Origin: Bacteroidaceae bacterium
GTDB taxonomy: Bacteria > Bacteroidota > Bacteroidia > Bacteroidales > Bacteroidaceae
DNA length: 53,681 nt
Reading direction: 5' to 3'
Assembly: GCA_017547205.1 (NCBI GenBank)
Contig: JAFYQH010000004.1
Span: forward strand, 1-53,681
Below the pieces are notes generated by a model. That model saw nothing but the letters and a program-made list of their open reading frames with translations. It was not told the origin of the DNA and did no database searches. Made by a program: the position numbers and the translations under genes. Below, in pieces: positions 31,601-38,625 of this stretch (positions within the stretch are counted from its first letter, which is position 1; each line of letters starts with the position of its first letter).

Positions 31601-33056
31601 GAAAATTAAGGACAACAACAGCGATAGAAGCAACTTCGCCAAAATGATGCAGTACCCGACAAGGGCGCTGATGATGGTCCGCAACATATCGTTCAGCTAC
31701 ACGAATGCATATGCGATGAACCTGCCTGGATTCATGCCCGATGCAGGCGACATATTCGGACAGAACAAGGTGAACGGAATTTACGCTCCAGGACTTGACT
31801 TCGCGTTCGGCCTCACGGGAGACAGTTTCCTCGAGAAGGCCAAGAGACGCAACTGGCTACTCAACAACGACAGCGTGTCGGCCCAAGCATCGACTACAGC
31901 AGCCGAAGACCTGCAGATACGCATGGTTCTTGAACCGTTCAAGGACTTCAAGATAGACCTCAATGCAAGCTGGACACGCAACAAGAGCAAGACCATACAG
32001 TTCATGAACGAAGGACTGCCGTTCAGTGAATCGGGCGGATTCTCAATGACCACAATAACACTGGGAAGCGCGTTCGACACAGGAGGCAACGCTGACAACA
32101 ACTACCAGTCTAAGACATTTGACGATTTCATAGGTAAACTTGAGACATACCGTATAAAGCTCGAAAGCAGGTACACAGACAGCAAGTACCCAATGTCGAG
32201 CAGCCTTGCCGGACAGACATATGACCCGACAAACGGAGCGGTAGACAAATATTCGGCCGATGTTATGATTCCGGCATTCCTCGATGCCTACACAGGTGCT
32301 GCGGACAGCGATATATTCCCCAGCATGTTCAGCATGCTGCCTAACTGGAAAATCAGATACTCGGGACTCTCGAAACTTGAATTCTTCAAAAAGTACTTCA
32401 AGAGCGTGAATATTGAGCACGGATACAAGAGTGTTTATGCTGTAGGCTCATACAGCACCTATGCCACATACATGGAGTACAGCAAGGGAATCGGTTTCGT
32501 AAACAACACTACCACAGGAATGCCGATACCCAGTAGCCGGTACAACATTGGTACTGTATCAATCAACGAAAGCTTCTCACCCCTCATCGGTATTGATGTA
32601 ACCACTAATAACAACCTTACGGTAGGAGCAAAATATATACAGACACGCATGCTCAACCTCAGCCTTACGTCCATACAGATGGTCGAGACATACAGCAAGG
32701 AAATTGCGTTCAATGTCGGTTACAAGATACTAAACTTCAAGCTTTTCGATTGGGGCAGGAAGGCGAACAAGAAAAAGCAGGAAAAGAGCAAGGGCAATGA
32801 CATTAACATCCGTGCCGATTTCTCATTCAAAAACACATCGGCACTATGCCGCAGCATAGACAAGGGTACAACACAGGCAACAAGTGGCAACAAATCGTTC
32901 AACTACTCCCTGACCGCCGACTATGCCTACAGCAAGACAATGACATTCAGCGTGTACTTTGACCGTCAGAAGACAATACCGCTGATATCTTCAAGTTCAT
33001 ACCCAACCACAACTACGGATTTTGGTGTGAGCATGAAGTTCTCATTGGCAAGATAA
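25668..33056 (+). CDS. sprA: SprA, outer-membrane translocon of the type IX secretion system
   Basis: A 2462-residue outer-membrane protein close in size to SprA of Flavobacterium johnsoniae and Sov of Porphyromonas gingivalis. In the Flavobacterium structure one SprA chain forms a 36-stranded barrel through which T9SS substrates leave the cell. Signal peptide ~1-22 (ending MEMLAQ). The N-terminal SprA region has the typical EYSRWTGNKSMQNYFR (~110-126), FGPGGVRIKTQG and GDKMNMDFNYNTEA blocks. Hundreds of alternating barrel residues follow, including WVNEMRLLGF (~1500). A lysine-rich insert (~1898-1985) interrupts the barrel, and the protein ends on the barrel signature VSMKFSLAR with a terminal basic residue. 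It is co-oriented with ruvA and the L,D-transpeptidase gene 16 nt downstream. T9SS-tailed proteins in this window are its likely cargo. Confidence 0.95.
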   Translation: MKGHTLALLIVALFACMEMLAQNNSRIDSLRQAIRNRARRESVNVNDTLPARFPISDINPTTIDDLDHHPLDLRNPQNIVTDTIYNDKDSMYSIVTRLGDRTILGAPILLHPEEYSRWTGNKSMQNYFRRKNYEEWKNAKEKDKFDFTDMQFDLGPAEKIFGPGGVRIKTQGNAELKIGYSIQTIDNPSLPERSRKTQSFDFDEKINLNVRGSVGDKMNMDFNYNTEATFSYDAKKINLKYEGKEDEVIKLIEAGNVTFPTNSSLIKGASSLFGVRADLQFGKLTLQTVVSQKTSNTSVVSSKGGTQLNTYEIEVTAYEENKHFFLAHYFRDNYDRSMSQLPTVLSGVSINRIEVWVTNKTSDYNNPRNIVAFTDLAENSHISNPLWGATGTGQLPSNNANNLYSQMNTGYSAIRDIDQVNSVLGNINGIDGGRDYEKLSNARLLSSSEYTLNQALGFISLRTALRADEVLAVAYEYTYGGQTYQVGEFSSDIKDSRTTMFVKLLKPNACSPTNGCWDLMMKNVYSLGTRSLQSSGFKLDVYYASDSLGTNITYLPEQSLKSTPLIQMLGLDRLDSNNSKENPNGIFDFIQGYTVDTSTGRIFFPSVEPFGSYLKGKINNDILAEKYIFQELYDSTKTVAKQLAEKDKFYLIGEYTGSAANVIQTGSTNIPRGSVVVTAGGVTLIENSDYQVDYSTGTVTILNQSIIDAGTNVQVSLESNTLFNMQRKTVLGLNWMYDFSDDLKFGGTFMSLTEKPLTTKVDMGAEPLRNFLWGFNLSWKKQSQWLTNLIDRLPLISCTEPSSITLSAEFAKLHAGTSSDVQSEASYIDDFENSENGISIQSATGWMLSSLPSSMPYSNLTNDIRTGYDRAHISWYTIDPLFTRRSSSLTPSHIKSDVEQLSNHYVREVYERELYPNKESTYGETSTMALLNVTYYPDERGPYNLDTDMDFNGKLNDPAKRWGGITRQLTTTDFEAANIQYLEFWMLDPFIYEQDGMGGDLYFNLGEVSEDILKDGKKSYENGLPAEGNSHGYEETIWGRIPTTASLVYAFDNNANTRNQQDLGYNGLSSEDEAQFPAYKEYLAALQGRVRQEVYDSILADPAGDKYHYFRGSDYDAVEKGIIERYKYFNNSEGNSPSSSGESFSSAAKTTPDVEDANQDFTMDEYESYFQYRISLRPEDMQVGKNYITDKRLITTKLRNGNTESVNWYKFRIPVEEYEKVVGSIRDFTSIRFLRLYMTQFRKPITLRFATMQFIRGDWRAYMQPIASKNNTAPTVSGDFTMSAVSIEEHGDRKPVNYVLPPGITRIVDPSQPQLRQDNEQALALNVSNLGSKESRAVYKKSNLDIRQYERLQLFIHAESQEIDATQLASNDVSLFIRLGSDYKSNYYEYEVPLSITPHGSYDGNSAAAANIVWPQENMINIPLSKLTNIKVKRNTLRNSNAEGVTNTTIYSEYDEDEPKNRISIVGSPSLGQIKVMMIGVRNNTASNKSATVWVNEMRLLGFNNKSGWAAQGNVNLKLSDIGTFDAQGRIETAGFGGIEDKLASRRTDDYYRYSLTGTMDFGRLLPPSFKVSLPTYYSYTKEVTSPLYSPFDSDLLLDDVLGSYSGASKDSLKNIAEVRSIMRNFSISNAKINIASKTPMPYDPANFSFSYSRSTTDNSGSTICWERNLNWKASINYSYSSPIKTIKPFEKIKSKSKWLKIFKEWGFNPLPQSLSLNTDMTRTYHEVQRRDINALASGEEIPLTFSQQFYWNRTMALKWDPTTNLRMSLNTGTNAEIEEPFLPVNKDRFPNEYAIWKDSVKRSIKEFGRPLSYQQSFNASYTLPLNKLPIFEWLTTDIDYSATYNWQRGNSINKINFGNNISNKRNIAVKGTFNLEKLYNIFPYLEETNKRFAGNNKKSKVTKRKPAMKKPKPFTKEIALKADTTITLAHNLKSKKFEITARTKKGEKYKLKYKVIDENNILIKNKDTISLKITILPKIKDNNSDRSNFAKMMQYPTRALMMVRNISFSYTNAYAMNLPGFMPDAGDIFGQNKVNGIYAPGLDFAFGLTGDSFLEKAKRRNWLLNNDSVSAQASTTAAEDLQIRMVLEPFKDFKIDLNASWTRNKSKTIQFMNEGLPFSESGGFSMTTITLGSAFDTGGNADNNYQSKTFDDFIGKLETYRIKLESRYTDSKYPMSSSLAGQTYDPTNGAVDKYSADVMIPAFLDAYTGAADSDIFPSMFSMLPNWKIRYSGLSKLEFFKKYFKSVNIEHGYKSVYAVGSYSTYATYMEYSKGIGFVNNTTTGMPIPSSRYNIGTVSINESFSPLIGIDVTTNNNLTVGAKYIQTRMLNLSLTSIQMVETYSKEIAFNVGYKILNFKLFDWGRKANKKKQEKSKGNDINIRADFSFKNTSALCRSIDKGTTQATSGNKSFNYSLTADYAYSKTMTFSVYFDRQKTIPLISSSSYPTTTTDFGVSMKFSLAR

Positions 33057-33072
33057 AAAGAGAAATATAATT

Positions 33073-33546
33073 ATGATTAAAAAGTCACTTCTTATAGCAT
33101 CACTACTGATGCTTCCGGCATTAATACAGGCCGGCAACCATATAGTAATATCGAAACAGAAGATGGAACTGTATGTTATAAATGAAAGACAGGATACCAT
33201 ATTCCAATGTCCCATCTCATGCGGAATAAACCTTGGCAACAAGACCCGCGCAGGTGACCACAAGACCCCGGAAGGGAAATTCAGGATAAAGATGATGTAC
33301 AACTCATCTACATGGAAGTACGACTTCAAGGATGGCAAAGGCCCTAGAGTGGGCGCATACGGCCCTTACTTCTTCAGGCTCGACGTTCCAGGATTCAACG
33401 ACATAGGCATACACGGCACTATATTCCCCGAGTCCATAGGCACACGAAGCAGCAGGGGATGCATAAGGCTCAGAAATGAGGACATCAGCAAGCTCTACCC
33501 ACTCTGTCGTACTGGAATGACTGTAATAATAGGACCCGAGAGATAA
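33073..33546 (+). CDS. L,D-transpeptidase (YkuD family), exported
   Basis: A 157-residue protein with a signal peptide (~1-20, MIKKSLLIASLLMLPALIQA) and one YkuD catalytic domain. The motif is HG(x15)SRGCIRL, with His114 in IGIHGT and catalytic Cys130 in SSRGCIRLRN. The family cross-links peptidoglycan stem peptides (3-3 links) or attaches proteins or amino acids to them in the periplasm. It starts 16 nt after sprA and ends before a strong hairpin, so it is probably the last gene of the ruvA-sprA operon. Whether it serves the SprA assembly by remodelling the cell wall is a guess from context. The domain is complete and no key residue is missing. Confidence 0.88.
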   Translation: MIKKSLLIASLLMLPALIQAGNHIVISKQKMELYVINERQDTIFQCPISCGINLGNKTRAGDHKTPEGKFRIKMMYNSSTWKYDFKDGKGPRVGAYGPYFFRLDVPGFNDIGIHGTIFPESIGTRSSRGCIRLRNEDISKLYPLCRTGMTVIIGPER

Positions 33547-33567
33547 TCGCCGGATACTGAAAAGTAA

Positions 33568-33614
33568 AAAGATGTATCAATCTAGCCCATGTCAGGGAAG
33601 ATTGATACATCTTT
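33568..33614. terminator. Terminator after the L,D-transpeptidase gene
   Basis: A 16 bp perfect inverted repeat (33568-33583 and 33599-33614, AAAGATGTATCAATCT) with a 15 nt loop ends in CTTTATTAAA. It lies between the plus-strand operon and the minus-strand tRNA gene and can serve both. Confidence 0.75.
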
Positions 33615-33689
33615 ATTAAATGCGGACAAAACAATAAAAACAAAAAATTACCAACTACTTATTTATCAAGCAATTAGCAATTTTATAAG

Positions 33690-33761
33690 TACCTCGGTCG
33701 GGAATCGAACCCGAATCTAAGTCTTAGGAGGACCTTATTCTATCCATTGAACTACCAAGGC
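33690..33761 (-). tRNA. tRNA-Arg (anticodon CCU)
   Basis: On the minus strand a complete cloverleaf can be drawn: acceptor stem GCCTTGG with CCGAGGT (first pair G-U), D arm with GTTC/GAAT, anticodon stem AGGTC/GACTT enclosing the loop CTCCTAA (anticodon CCT), and T arm CGGG-TTCGATT-CCCG. It would decode AGG. The 3' CCA is not encoded (ACTT follows), so the CCA-adding enzyme is needed. No extra variable arm is present. Confidence 0.93.
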
Positions 33762-33790
33762 AAAAAACGCATGCTTCCGCATTTTTGATG

Positions 33791-33822
33791 CGAAGATAAG
33801 CAAATTATTCCCAATCTTCAAA
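33791..33822 (-). promoter_or_regulatory. Promoter of tRNA-Arg
   Basis: Minus-strand TTTG (33819-33822), 20 bp spacer and TATCTTCG (33791-33798, one mismatch to TAnnTTTG). The predicted start near 33786 leaves a leader of about 25 nt before the tRNA 5' end. Confidence 0.7.
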
Positions 33823-33948
33823 TGCTGGATTACCAAATTAATTATAAAAGTCCAAAAACTGTTATATATTCATAAAGTTTGAGCTGGCACATTTTCCAAT
33901 ATTCAGGAATATACTATATTCGCACCAAAGACATCAAACAGAAAGGAT

Positions 33949-34734
33949 ATGAGAATCACGATTGCCATACTGGCCATCATAATAACCAAACTGGCCTATT
34001 CCCAGAATTTTGAGAATCTTTGCAACGAGGGGATAAATAATCTAAGGAAAAAGGATTACAGAAATGCCATACTTAATTTTGAGAGAGCGTCAATGCTGAG
34101 CAGTAACGACAGTGAAAAGGTCTACACGCATGCCAACATAGCGTTCTCGTACCAGATGGCCGGCAACATGGACAAGGCTTTGGAAAACTACAACAAGGCT
34201 CTGGAAATCAACCGAAACGACATGACATTGATGCAACAGCGCGCTGGGATATACATGTATCTTGACAGCACGGGAAAGGCAATAAGAGACTACAGCTACA
34301 TTCTGGAGAGGGAACCTGGCAACAAGAGCGCACTGTTCTACAGGGCGCACATATATACACTCATTGGGGAACTCGCGAAAGCAAGGGCCGATTTCCATGT
34401 ACTGATGTCGATTGACCCGGAAGACAGCAATGCGCGTCTGGGATATGCAAGACTGTACCAGAAAGAGAAAAGATACAATGAATGTCTCATGCTTCTTGGA
34501 AAGCTTATAGAAGATTACCCCGGGAACGCACATTTCTATGTAGCAAGAAGCAATGTCTCAAGAGAGATGGGCCAGACAGAACTAGCGCTGATGGATGTAG
34601 AGAAAGCCATAGAACTGGAACCGGGGAACGCAAGCCATTATAAGCTGCAGTCAATACTACTCGAGATACTCGGCAGGAAAGAAGCCTCTGCAAAAAGCAC
34701 AAGCACAGCAATTCGTCTCATGAACGAACAATGA
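33949..34734 (+). CDS. Exported tetratricopeptide repeat protein
   Basis: A 261-residue protein with an N-terminal signal peptide (MRITIAILAIIITKLAYS) followed by about six TPR-like helical pairs. Clear units begin near YTHANIAFSYQMAGNMDKALENYNKALEI, RAGIYMYLDSTGKAIRDYSYILEREPG, and YVARSNVSREMGQTELALMDVEKAIELEPG. TPRs bind other proteins, so it is probably a periplasmic scaffold; the partner is unknown. A weak -7 element (TATATTCG at 33915-33922) precedes it by about 30 nt. It lies 147 nt upstream of the AraC-type regulator, and I see no terminator between them. Confidence 0.8.
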   Translation: MRITIAILAIIITKLAYSQNFENLCNEGINNLRKKDYRNAILNFERASMLSSNDSEKVYTHANIAFSYQMAGNMDKALENYNKALEINRNDMTLMQQRAGIYMYLDSTGKAIRDYSYILEREPGNKSALFYRAHIYTLIGELAKARADFHVLMSIDPEDSNARLGYARLYQKEKRYNECLMLLGKLIEDYPGNAHFYVARSNVSREMGQTELALMDVEKAIELEPGNASHYKLQSILLEILGRKEASAKSTSTAIRLMNEQ

Positions 34735-34849
34735 AGATTATCGCTCTGACATACGCAGTAACCGGGTGGAACAAGTCTGCTTTTCTTTGTTTTGCCATAA
34801 CAAAATTGAAAAAAACAGTCAAGAATGAAATTATTTAACAAAAAGATTG

Positions 34850-34857
34850 TATTTTTG
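34850..34857 (+). promoter_or_regulatory. -7 promoter element of the AraC-type regulator gene
   Basis: TATTTTTG fits TAnnTTTG exactly, but no TTTG is at the -33 position. Start near 34862, leader about 20 nt. A regulated or weak promoter is suggested. Confidence 0.5.
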
Positions 34858-34881
34858 GGAGAACATTGAAAACAACTGACC

Positions 34882-35316
34882 ATGACAGAGAAAAAAAACA
34901 ATCCCTACAACATCAAAGAGAAGCAGGAAAAAAGTGCTGCATACCGTTCCTTGATAAGGGCAGAGCTTGCAGACGAGCTATACGACAAGATACTTAACAT
35001 AATCATTATTGGCAAGCGCTACCGCGACAAGGACTTTTCGGCAAAGGAACTTGCAAAGGAACTGAACACCAACACCCGCTATATATCGGCTGTCATAAAC
35101 TCGCGTTTCAACACAAACTTCTCATGCCTCGTAAACGAATATAGGGTAAAAGAAGCATTGCACCGCATGACAGACAAGAGATATACAGATATGACCATTG
35201 AGGAGATAGGCACATTGGTTGGGTTCGCTAACCGGCAGTCCTTCTATGCATCGTTCTACCGCATCATGGGAGTAACACCCAATAATTACCGCAAGAAGCA
35301 TCTTGCCGGAAAATGA
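34882..35316 (+). CDS. AraC-type helix-turn-helix regulator without sensor domain
   Basis: A 144-residue protein made almost only of the AraC DNA-binding domain (~35-138). The first helix-turn-helix is at FSAKELAKELNTNTRYISAVINSRF (~52-76) and the second at MTIEEIGTLVGFANRQSFYASFYRIMGVTPNNYRKK (~104-139), the latter carrying the family signature. The first ~35 residues are charged and show no ligand-binding fold. It ends only 9 nt before the AlkD-like gene and probably shares its transcript. The target genes are unknown; its own operon is the natural first guess. Confidence 0.85.
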   Translation: MTEKKNNPYNIKEKQEKSAAYRSLIRAELADELYDKILNIIIIGKRYRDKDFSAKELAKELNTNTRYISAVINSRFNTNFSCLVNEYRVKEALHRMTDKRYTDMTIEEIGTLVGFANRQSFYASFYRIMGVTPNNYRKKHLAGK

Positions 35317-35325
35317 GAATTACCG

Positions 35326-35961
35326 ATGGCTCTAAGCATCCACGAAACAATAAAGGAGATAAAGAAAGAATTCAGGCTGTCCATGAATGGCGTGGTTTCG
35401 ACACTACAGCGCCGTCAAGGACTGGATTACAGGATAAATTTCGGCATAGAGGTTCCACGCCTCAAGCGCATTGCCGCAAAATTCCCGCATGACGAAGAGT
35501 TGGCAAGGACTTTATGGAAGGAAAACATCAGGGAATGCAAGTTGCTTGCAATATACCTTCTACCCGAAGCCTCCTATCCGCTTGTCGCAGAAGAGTGGAT
35601 TGCGGAGACACGCTTTACTGAAATTGCCGACCTGTTGTCAATGCACATACTATACCGGATACCGGAAGCCGCAGAAAAAGCACTGGAATGGACCGGCAGG
35701 AAAGAAGGGCTGTTTCCACATTGCGGCTACATGACCCTCACACACCTATTCCGTAGCGGGCATGGCCTGGAGAATACTGAAGAGGAGAAATTCCTCGACA
35801 ACATTACCACCGTTTTTGCCGTAGAGAGCAGTACCACCCTGCGCAGGAACGCATACAATTCACTACTCCACTACATTGACATTGACGGAACACGTGCAGA
35901 CAGTATCAGTAACAGATTAAAGGAGAAGGGCTGCATTACGATACCCGAACCGTTGCAATAA
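35326..35961 (+). CDS. DNA alkylation repair (AlkD-like) HEAT-repeat protein
   Basis: A 211-residue all-helical protein of the AlkD-like DNA alkylation repair family. Blocks typical of its Bacteroidales members are LSMNGVVSTLQRRQGLDYRINFGIEVPRLKRIA and LWKENIRECKLLAIYLLPE. AlkD enzymes excise bulky or positively charged alkyl bases, using HEAT-like repeats to grip DNA. I cannot locate the Trp-Asp-Trp active-site set of the Bacillus enzyme with confidence, so activity is unproven and a structural DNA-binding role is possible. It is probably translated from the same message as the AraC-type regulator 9 nt upstream and is followed by a terminator. Confidence 0.78.
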   Translation: MALSIHETIKEIKKEFRLSMNGVVSTLQRRQGLDYRINFGIEVPRLKRIAAKFPHDEELARTLWKENIRECKLLAIYLLPEASYPLVAEEWIAETRFTEIADLLSMHILYRIPEAAEKALEWTGRKEGLFPHCGYMTLTHLFRSGHGLENTEEEKFLDNITTVFAVESSTTLRRNAYNSLLHYIDIDGTRADSISNRLKEKGCITIPEPLQ

Positions 35962-35992
35962 CCATTCATGCACCTGACGGATGCAACGACAT

Positions 35993-36028
35993 AAAAATGT
36001 GTGCCTTAAGAAACAGACACACATTTTT
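35993..36028 (+). terminator. Terminator after the AlkD-like gene
   Basis: An 11 bp perfect inverted repeat (AAAAATGTGTG at 35993-36003, partner at 36018-36028) with a 14 nt loop and a terminal run of six T. It separates the AraC-alkD unit from fur. Confidence 0.7.
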
Positions 36029-36095
36029 TATCTGTTTATATGCTTATTTACGGAAATTTAAATGACAAACTATATCATAATACAAAAAATAAGGG

Positions 36096-36103
36096 TAACT
36101 TTG
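36096..36103 (+). promoter_or_regulatory. -7 promoter element of fur-purA
   Basis: TAACTTTG fits TAnnTTTG. The -33 region has no TTTG. Start near 36108, leader about 12 nt. The neighbouring AT-rich sequence could hold a Fur-type operator, but I see no clear 19 bp Fur box. Confidence 0.5.
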
Positions 36104-36119
36104 TAGCAATAGAGAAGCA

Positions 36120-36596
36120 ATGGACAACAACAAGATTGTGGAAACTGTAAACCTTATGTTTGCAGAATATCTCAAGGAGAACAAGTTCCGCCGCACGCCT
36201 GAACGGTTCGCTATACTCAATGCCATTTACTCTATAAATGGCGGTTTCGAGATAGAACAGTTGCTCAGCCATCTTGAGCAGGAAGAGAAATTCAGGGTAA
36301 GTCGTGCAACGGTCTACAATACAATAGCGTTGCTTATAAACGCAAACCTTGTGATACACCACCAGTTCGGTGCAGTCTCCAAATACGAGAAATGCTACGG
36401 GAACGCCAAAGCCCACACCATATGCACCAATTGTGGCAAAGTTACCGAAATAAGTAACCTGGATATTACCGGAACCATTGCCGAAAATATTAAGAAATTT
36501 CATTTAACCCATCATTCGCTCTACCTTTATGGCCTCTGCAACAAATGTCACCAGACAATAAAGAGACGAAAGGCACGAATGACAAAAAAAAGATAA
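36120..36596 (+). CDS. Fur-family metal-dependent regulator
   Basis: A 158-residue Fur/Zur/PerR-type repressor. The N-terminal winged helix (~20-85) has RRTPERFAILNAIYSINGGF and the recognition helix SRATVYNTIALLINANLV. The C-terminal dimer domain carries two CxxC pairs (Cys102/Cys105 and Cys140/Cys143) that form the structural zinc site, plus His-rich KFHLTHHSLYLYG. Iron, zinc or peroxide sensing cannot be told from sequence alone. It ends 2 nt before the start of purA. The fur-purA pair followed by a membrane metallopeptidase and hisS is a gene order I recognise from other Bacteroidales. Confidence 0.88.
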   Translation: MDNNKIVETVNLMFAEYLKENKFRRTPERFAILNAIYSINGGFEIEQLLSHLEQEEKFRVSRATVYNTIALLINANLVIHHQFGAVSKYEKCYGNAKAHTICTNCGKVTEISNLDITGTIAENIKKFHLTHHSLYLYGLCNKCHQTIKRRKARMTKKR

Positions 36597-36598
36597 AG

Positions 36599-37867
36599 AT
36601 GAGACAGAACATAGACGTACTCTTAGGCCTGCAATGGGGCGACGAAGGTAAAGGAAAGGTTGTTGACGTTTTGACACCCAACTATGATGTAGTTGCACGT
36701 TTTCAGGGTGGTCCGAACGCAGGACACACACTGGAGTTCGAAGGCAAGAAGTTCGTACTCCGCTCTATACCGTCGGGTATTTTCCAGGGCGGTAAGACCA
36801 ATATAATAGGCAATGGCGTAGTCCTCGACCCGGCATTGTTCAAGGGAGAGGCCGAGGATCTTGTAAAGGCCGGCTATGACCTTACAAAAAACCTGTTCAT
36901 TTCTAAGAAAGCACACCTTATCCTTCCTACACACCGCGTGCTGGATGCCGCTTATGAGGCAGCCAAAGGTGATGCGAAAGTAGGCACCACAGGCAAAGGT
37001 ATCGGCCCCACATACACCGACAAGATAAGCCGCAACGGACTGCGCGTAGGCGATATACTTGAGAATTTCGAACAGAAATATGCACAGGCAAAGGCCCGCC
37101 ATGAGCAAATGCTCAAGGACATGAACTACAGCTATGACATCACAGAGATGGAAAAGACATGGCTCGACGGCATCGAATACCTGAAGAAGTTCCGTCTCAT
37201 TGACAACGAGCAGCTTATCAACGACCTGATGGCAGAGGGCAAGACAATCCTTTGCGAGGGAGCCCAGGGAAGTCTCCTTGACATAGACTTCGGAAGTTAC
37301 CCGTTCGTGACATCGTCCAACACCGTATGTGCAGGAGCATGTACAGGACTCGGCGTTGCACCCAACAGGATAGGTAACGTATACGGTATCACAAAGGCAT
37401 ACTGCACACGTGTAGGTTCCGGACCGTTCCCTACTGAGCTGTTCGACGAAACCGGTGCGGAGATGCGTGACCGCGGACATGAATACGGTGCGGTAACAGG
37501 CCGCGAACGCCGTTGCGGTTGGATTGACCTTGTCGCACTCAAGTACACAATAATGATAAACGGAGTAACCCACCTTATACTTATGAAGAGTGACGTACTT
37601 GACACATTCCCGACAATAAAGGCCTGTATCGCATACAAGAAGAATGGCGAGACACTGTCACACATGCCTTACGATGTTGAGGGTGTAGAACCTGTATATA
37701 CAGAACTGAAGGGCTGGATGACAGACCTCACAAAGCTAAGGAGCGAGGCGGAGCTTCCCGAGGCATTCAAGGAGTACATAAAGTTCCTGGAAAACGAACT
37801 CGGCGTACCCGTGAAGTACCTCTCCATCGGCCCCGACCGCGACCAGACCATAACACGTTCGATTTAA
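36599..37867 (+). CDS. purA: Adenylosuccinate synthetase
   Basis: A 422-residue enzyme that condenses IMP and aspartate with GTP hydrolysis, the first committed step to AMP. The N-terminal GTP-binding motif is GLQWGDEGKGK (~9-19), with NAGHT and later VTSSNTVCAGACTGLG and TGRERRCGW blocks. The start at 36599 (MRQNIDVLLG) is chosen because it gives the family's usual N-terminus; an in-frame ATG at 36545 would overlap fur and add a lysine-rich extension. It lies 2 nt after fur and 34 nt before the metallopeptidase gene. Confidence 0.96.
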   Translation: MRQNIDVLLGLQWGDEGKGKVVDVLTPNYDVVARFQGGPNAGHTLEFEGKKFVLRSIPSGIFQGGKTNIIGNGVVLDPALFKGEAEDLVKAGYDLTKNLFISKKAHLILPTHRVLDAAYEAAKGDAKVGTTGKGIGPTYTDKISRNGLRVGDILENFEQKYAQAKARHEQMLKDMNYSYDITEMEKTWLDGIEYLKKFRLIDNEQLINDLMAEGKTILCEGAQGSLLDIDFGSYPFVTSSNTVCAGACTGLGVAPNRIGNVYGITKAYCTRVGSGPFPTELFDETGAEMRDRGHEYGAVTGRERRCGWIDLVALKYTIMINGVTHLILMKSDVLDTFPTIKACIAYKKNGETLSHMPYDVEGVEPVYTELKGWMTDLTKLRSEAELPEAFKEYIKFLENELGVPVKYLSIGPDRDQTITRSI

Positions 37868-37901
37868 ACAAGAAAAATCAGCAACAACCAAGAAAAGCTA
37901 T

Positions 37902-38612
37902 ATGATATTTACATACATGACAACGGGTGTCGGATATGACTGGACCTATATTATAATATTTGTCGGTATTGCGATATTGAGCTACATCGTACAGGCAAAC
38001 CTGAAAAGTAAGTTCGAGAAGTTCGCAAAGATACCGGTCGGAATGACGGGACGTGACATCGCAATCAAGATGCTTCACGACAACGGCATATACGATGTGC
38101 AGGTGACAAGTACCAGTGGCATGCTCACCGACCACTACAACCCGGCAAACAAGACCGTGAACCTGAGCGAAGGAGTATACAACTCGGCAAGCGTTGCAGC
38201 TGCAGCCGTAGCGGCACACGAGTGCGGACATGCGATACAGCATGCAAGAGCATATGCACCATTAAAGATGCGTTCAGCTCTTGTACCCATCGTGTCGTTC
38301 TCTTCGAGCATAATGACATGGGTACTCCTTATAGGAATACTCACCGTGCAGACATTCCCGCAACTGCTGTTGGCCGGCATAATACTCTTTGCCACAACTA
38401 CCATATTCAGTTTCATCACACTGCCTGTTGAGATAGACGCAAGCAAGCGGGCACTTGTATGGTTGCAGAGAGCCGGAGTGACCAATGCAGGTAACCACCA
38501 GTACGCATCTAGTGCTTTGCGCTCTGCTGCATACACTTATGTTGTTGCAGCCCTCTCGTCACTGGCAACACTGCTATACTACGTAATGATATACATGAAC
38601 CGACGCGACTAA
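37902..38612 (+). CDS. Zinc metallopeptidase, YugP-like membrane protein
   Basis: A 236-residue integral membrane protein with the zinc-binding motif HECGH at ~106-110 ([12 protein letters not shown]). Hydrophobic segments lie near 10-30, 130-150, 150-175 and 210-232. It belongs to the YugP-like neutral zinc metallopeptidase family, whose substrates are not known. The motif and the following Gln-His are intact, so activity is expected in the inner membrane. It sits between purA and hisS with 34 and 13 nt gaps, which suggests co-transcription. Confidence 0.85.
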   Translation: MIFTYMTTGVGYDWTYIIIFVGIAILSYIVQANLKSKFEKFAKIPVGMTGRDIAIKMLHDNGIYDVQVTSTSGMLTDHYNPANKTVNLSEGVYNSASVAAAAVAAHECGHAIQHARAYAPLKMRSALVPIVSFSSSIMTWVLLIGILTVQTFPQLLLAGIILFATTTIFSFITLPVEIDASKRALVWLQRAGVTNAGNHQYASSALRSAAYTYVVAALSSLATLLYYVMIYMNRRD

Positions 38613-38625
38613 CAAACAGACAACA

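Noticed and set aside
36545-36598. Upstream in-frame start for purA
   Set aside because: It would overlap fur and add a lysine-rich extension; the ATG at 36599 gives the usual purA N-terminus.
36623-37573. 316-codon minus-strand ORF inside purA
   Set aside because: It lies wholly antisense to a clear adenylosuccinate synthetase gene and has no recognisable domain or start context.
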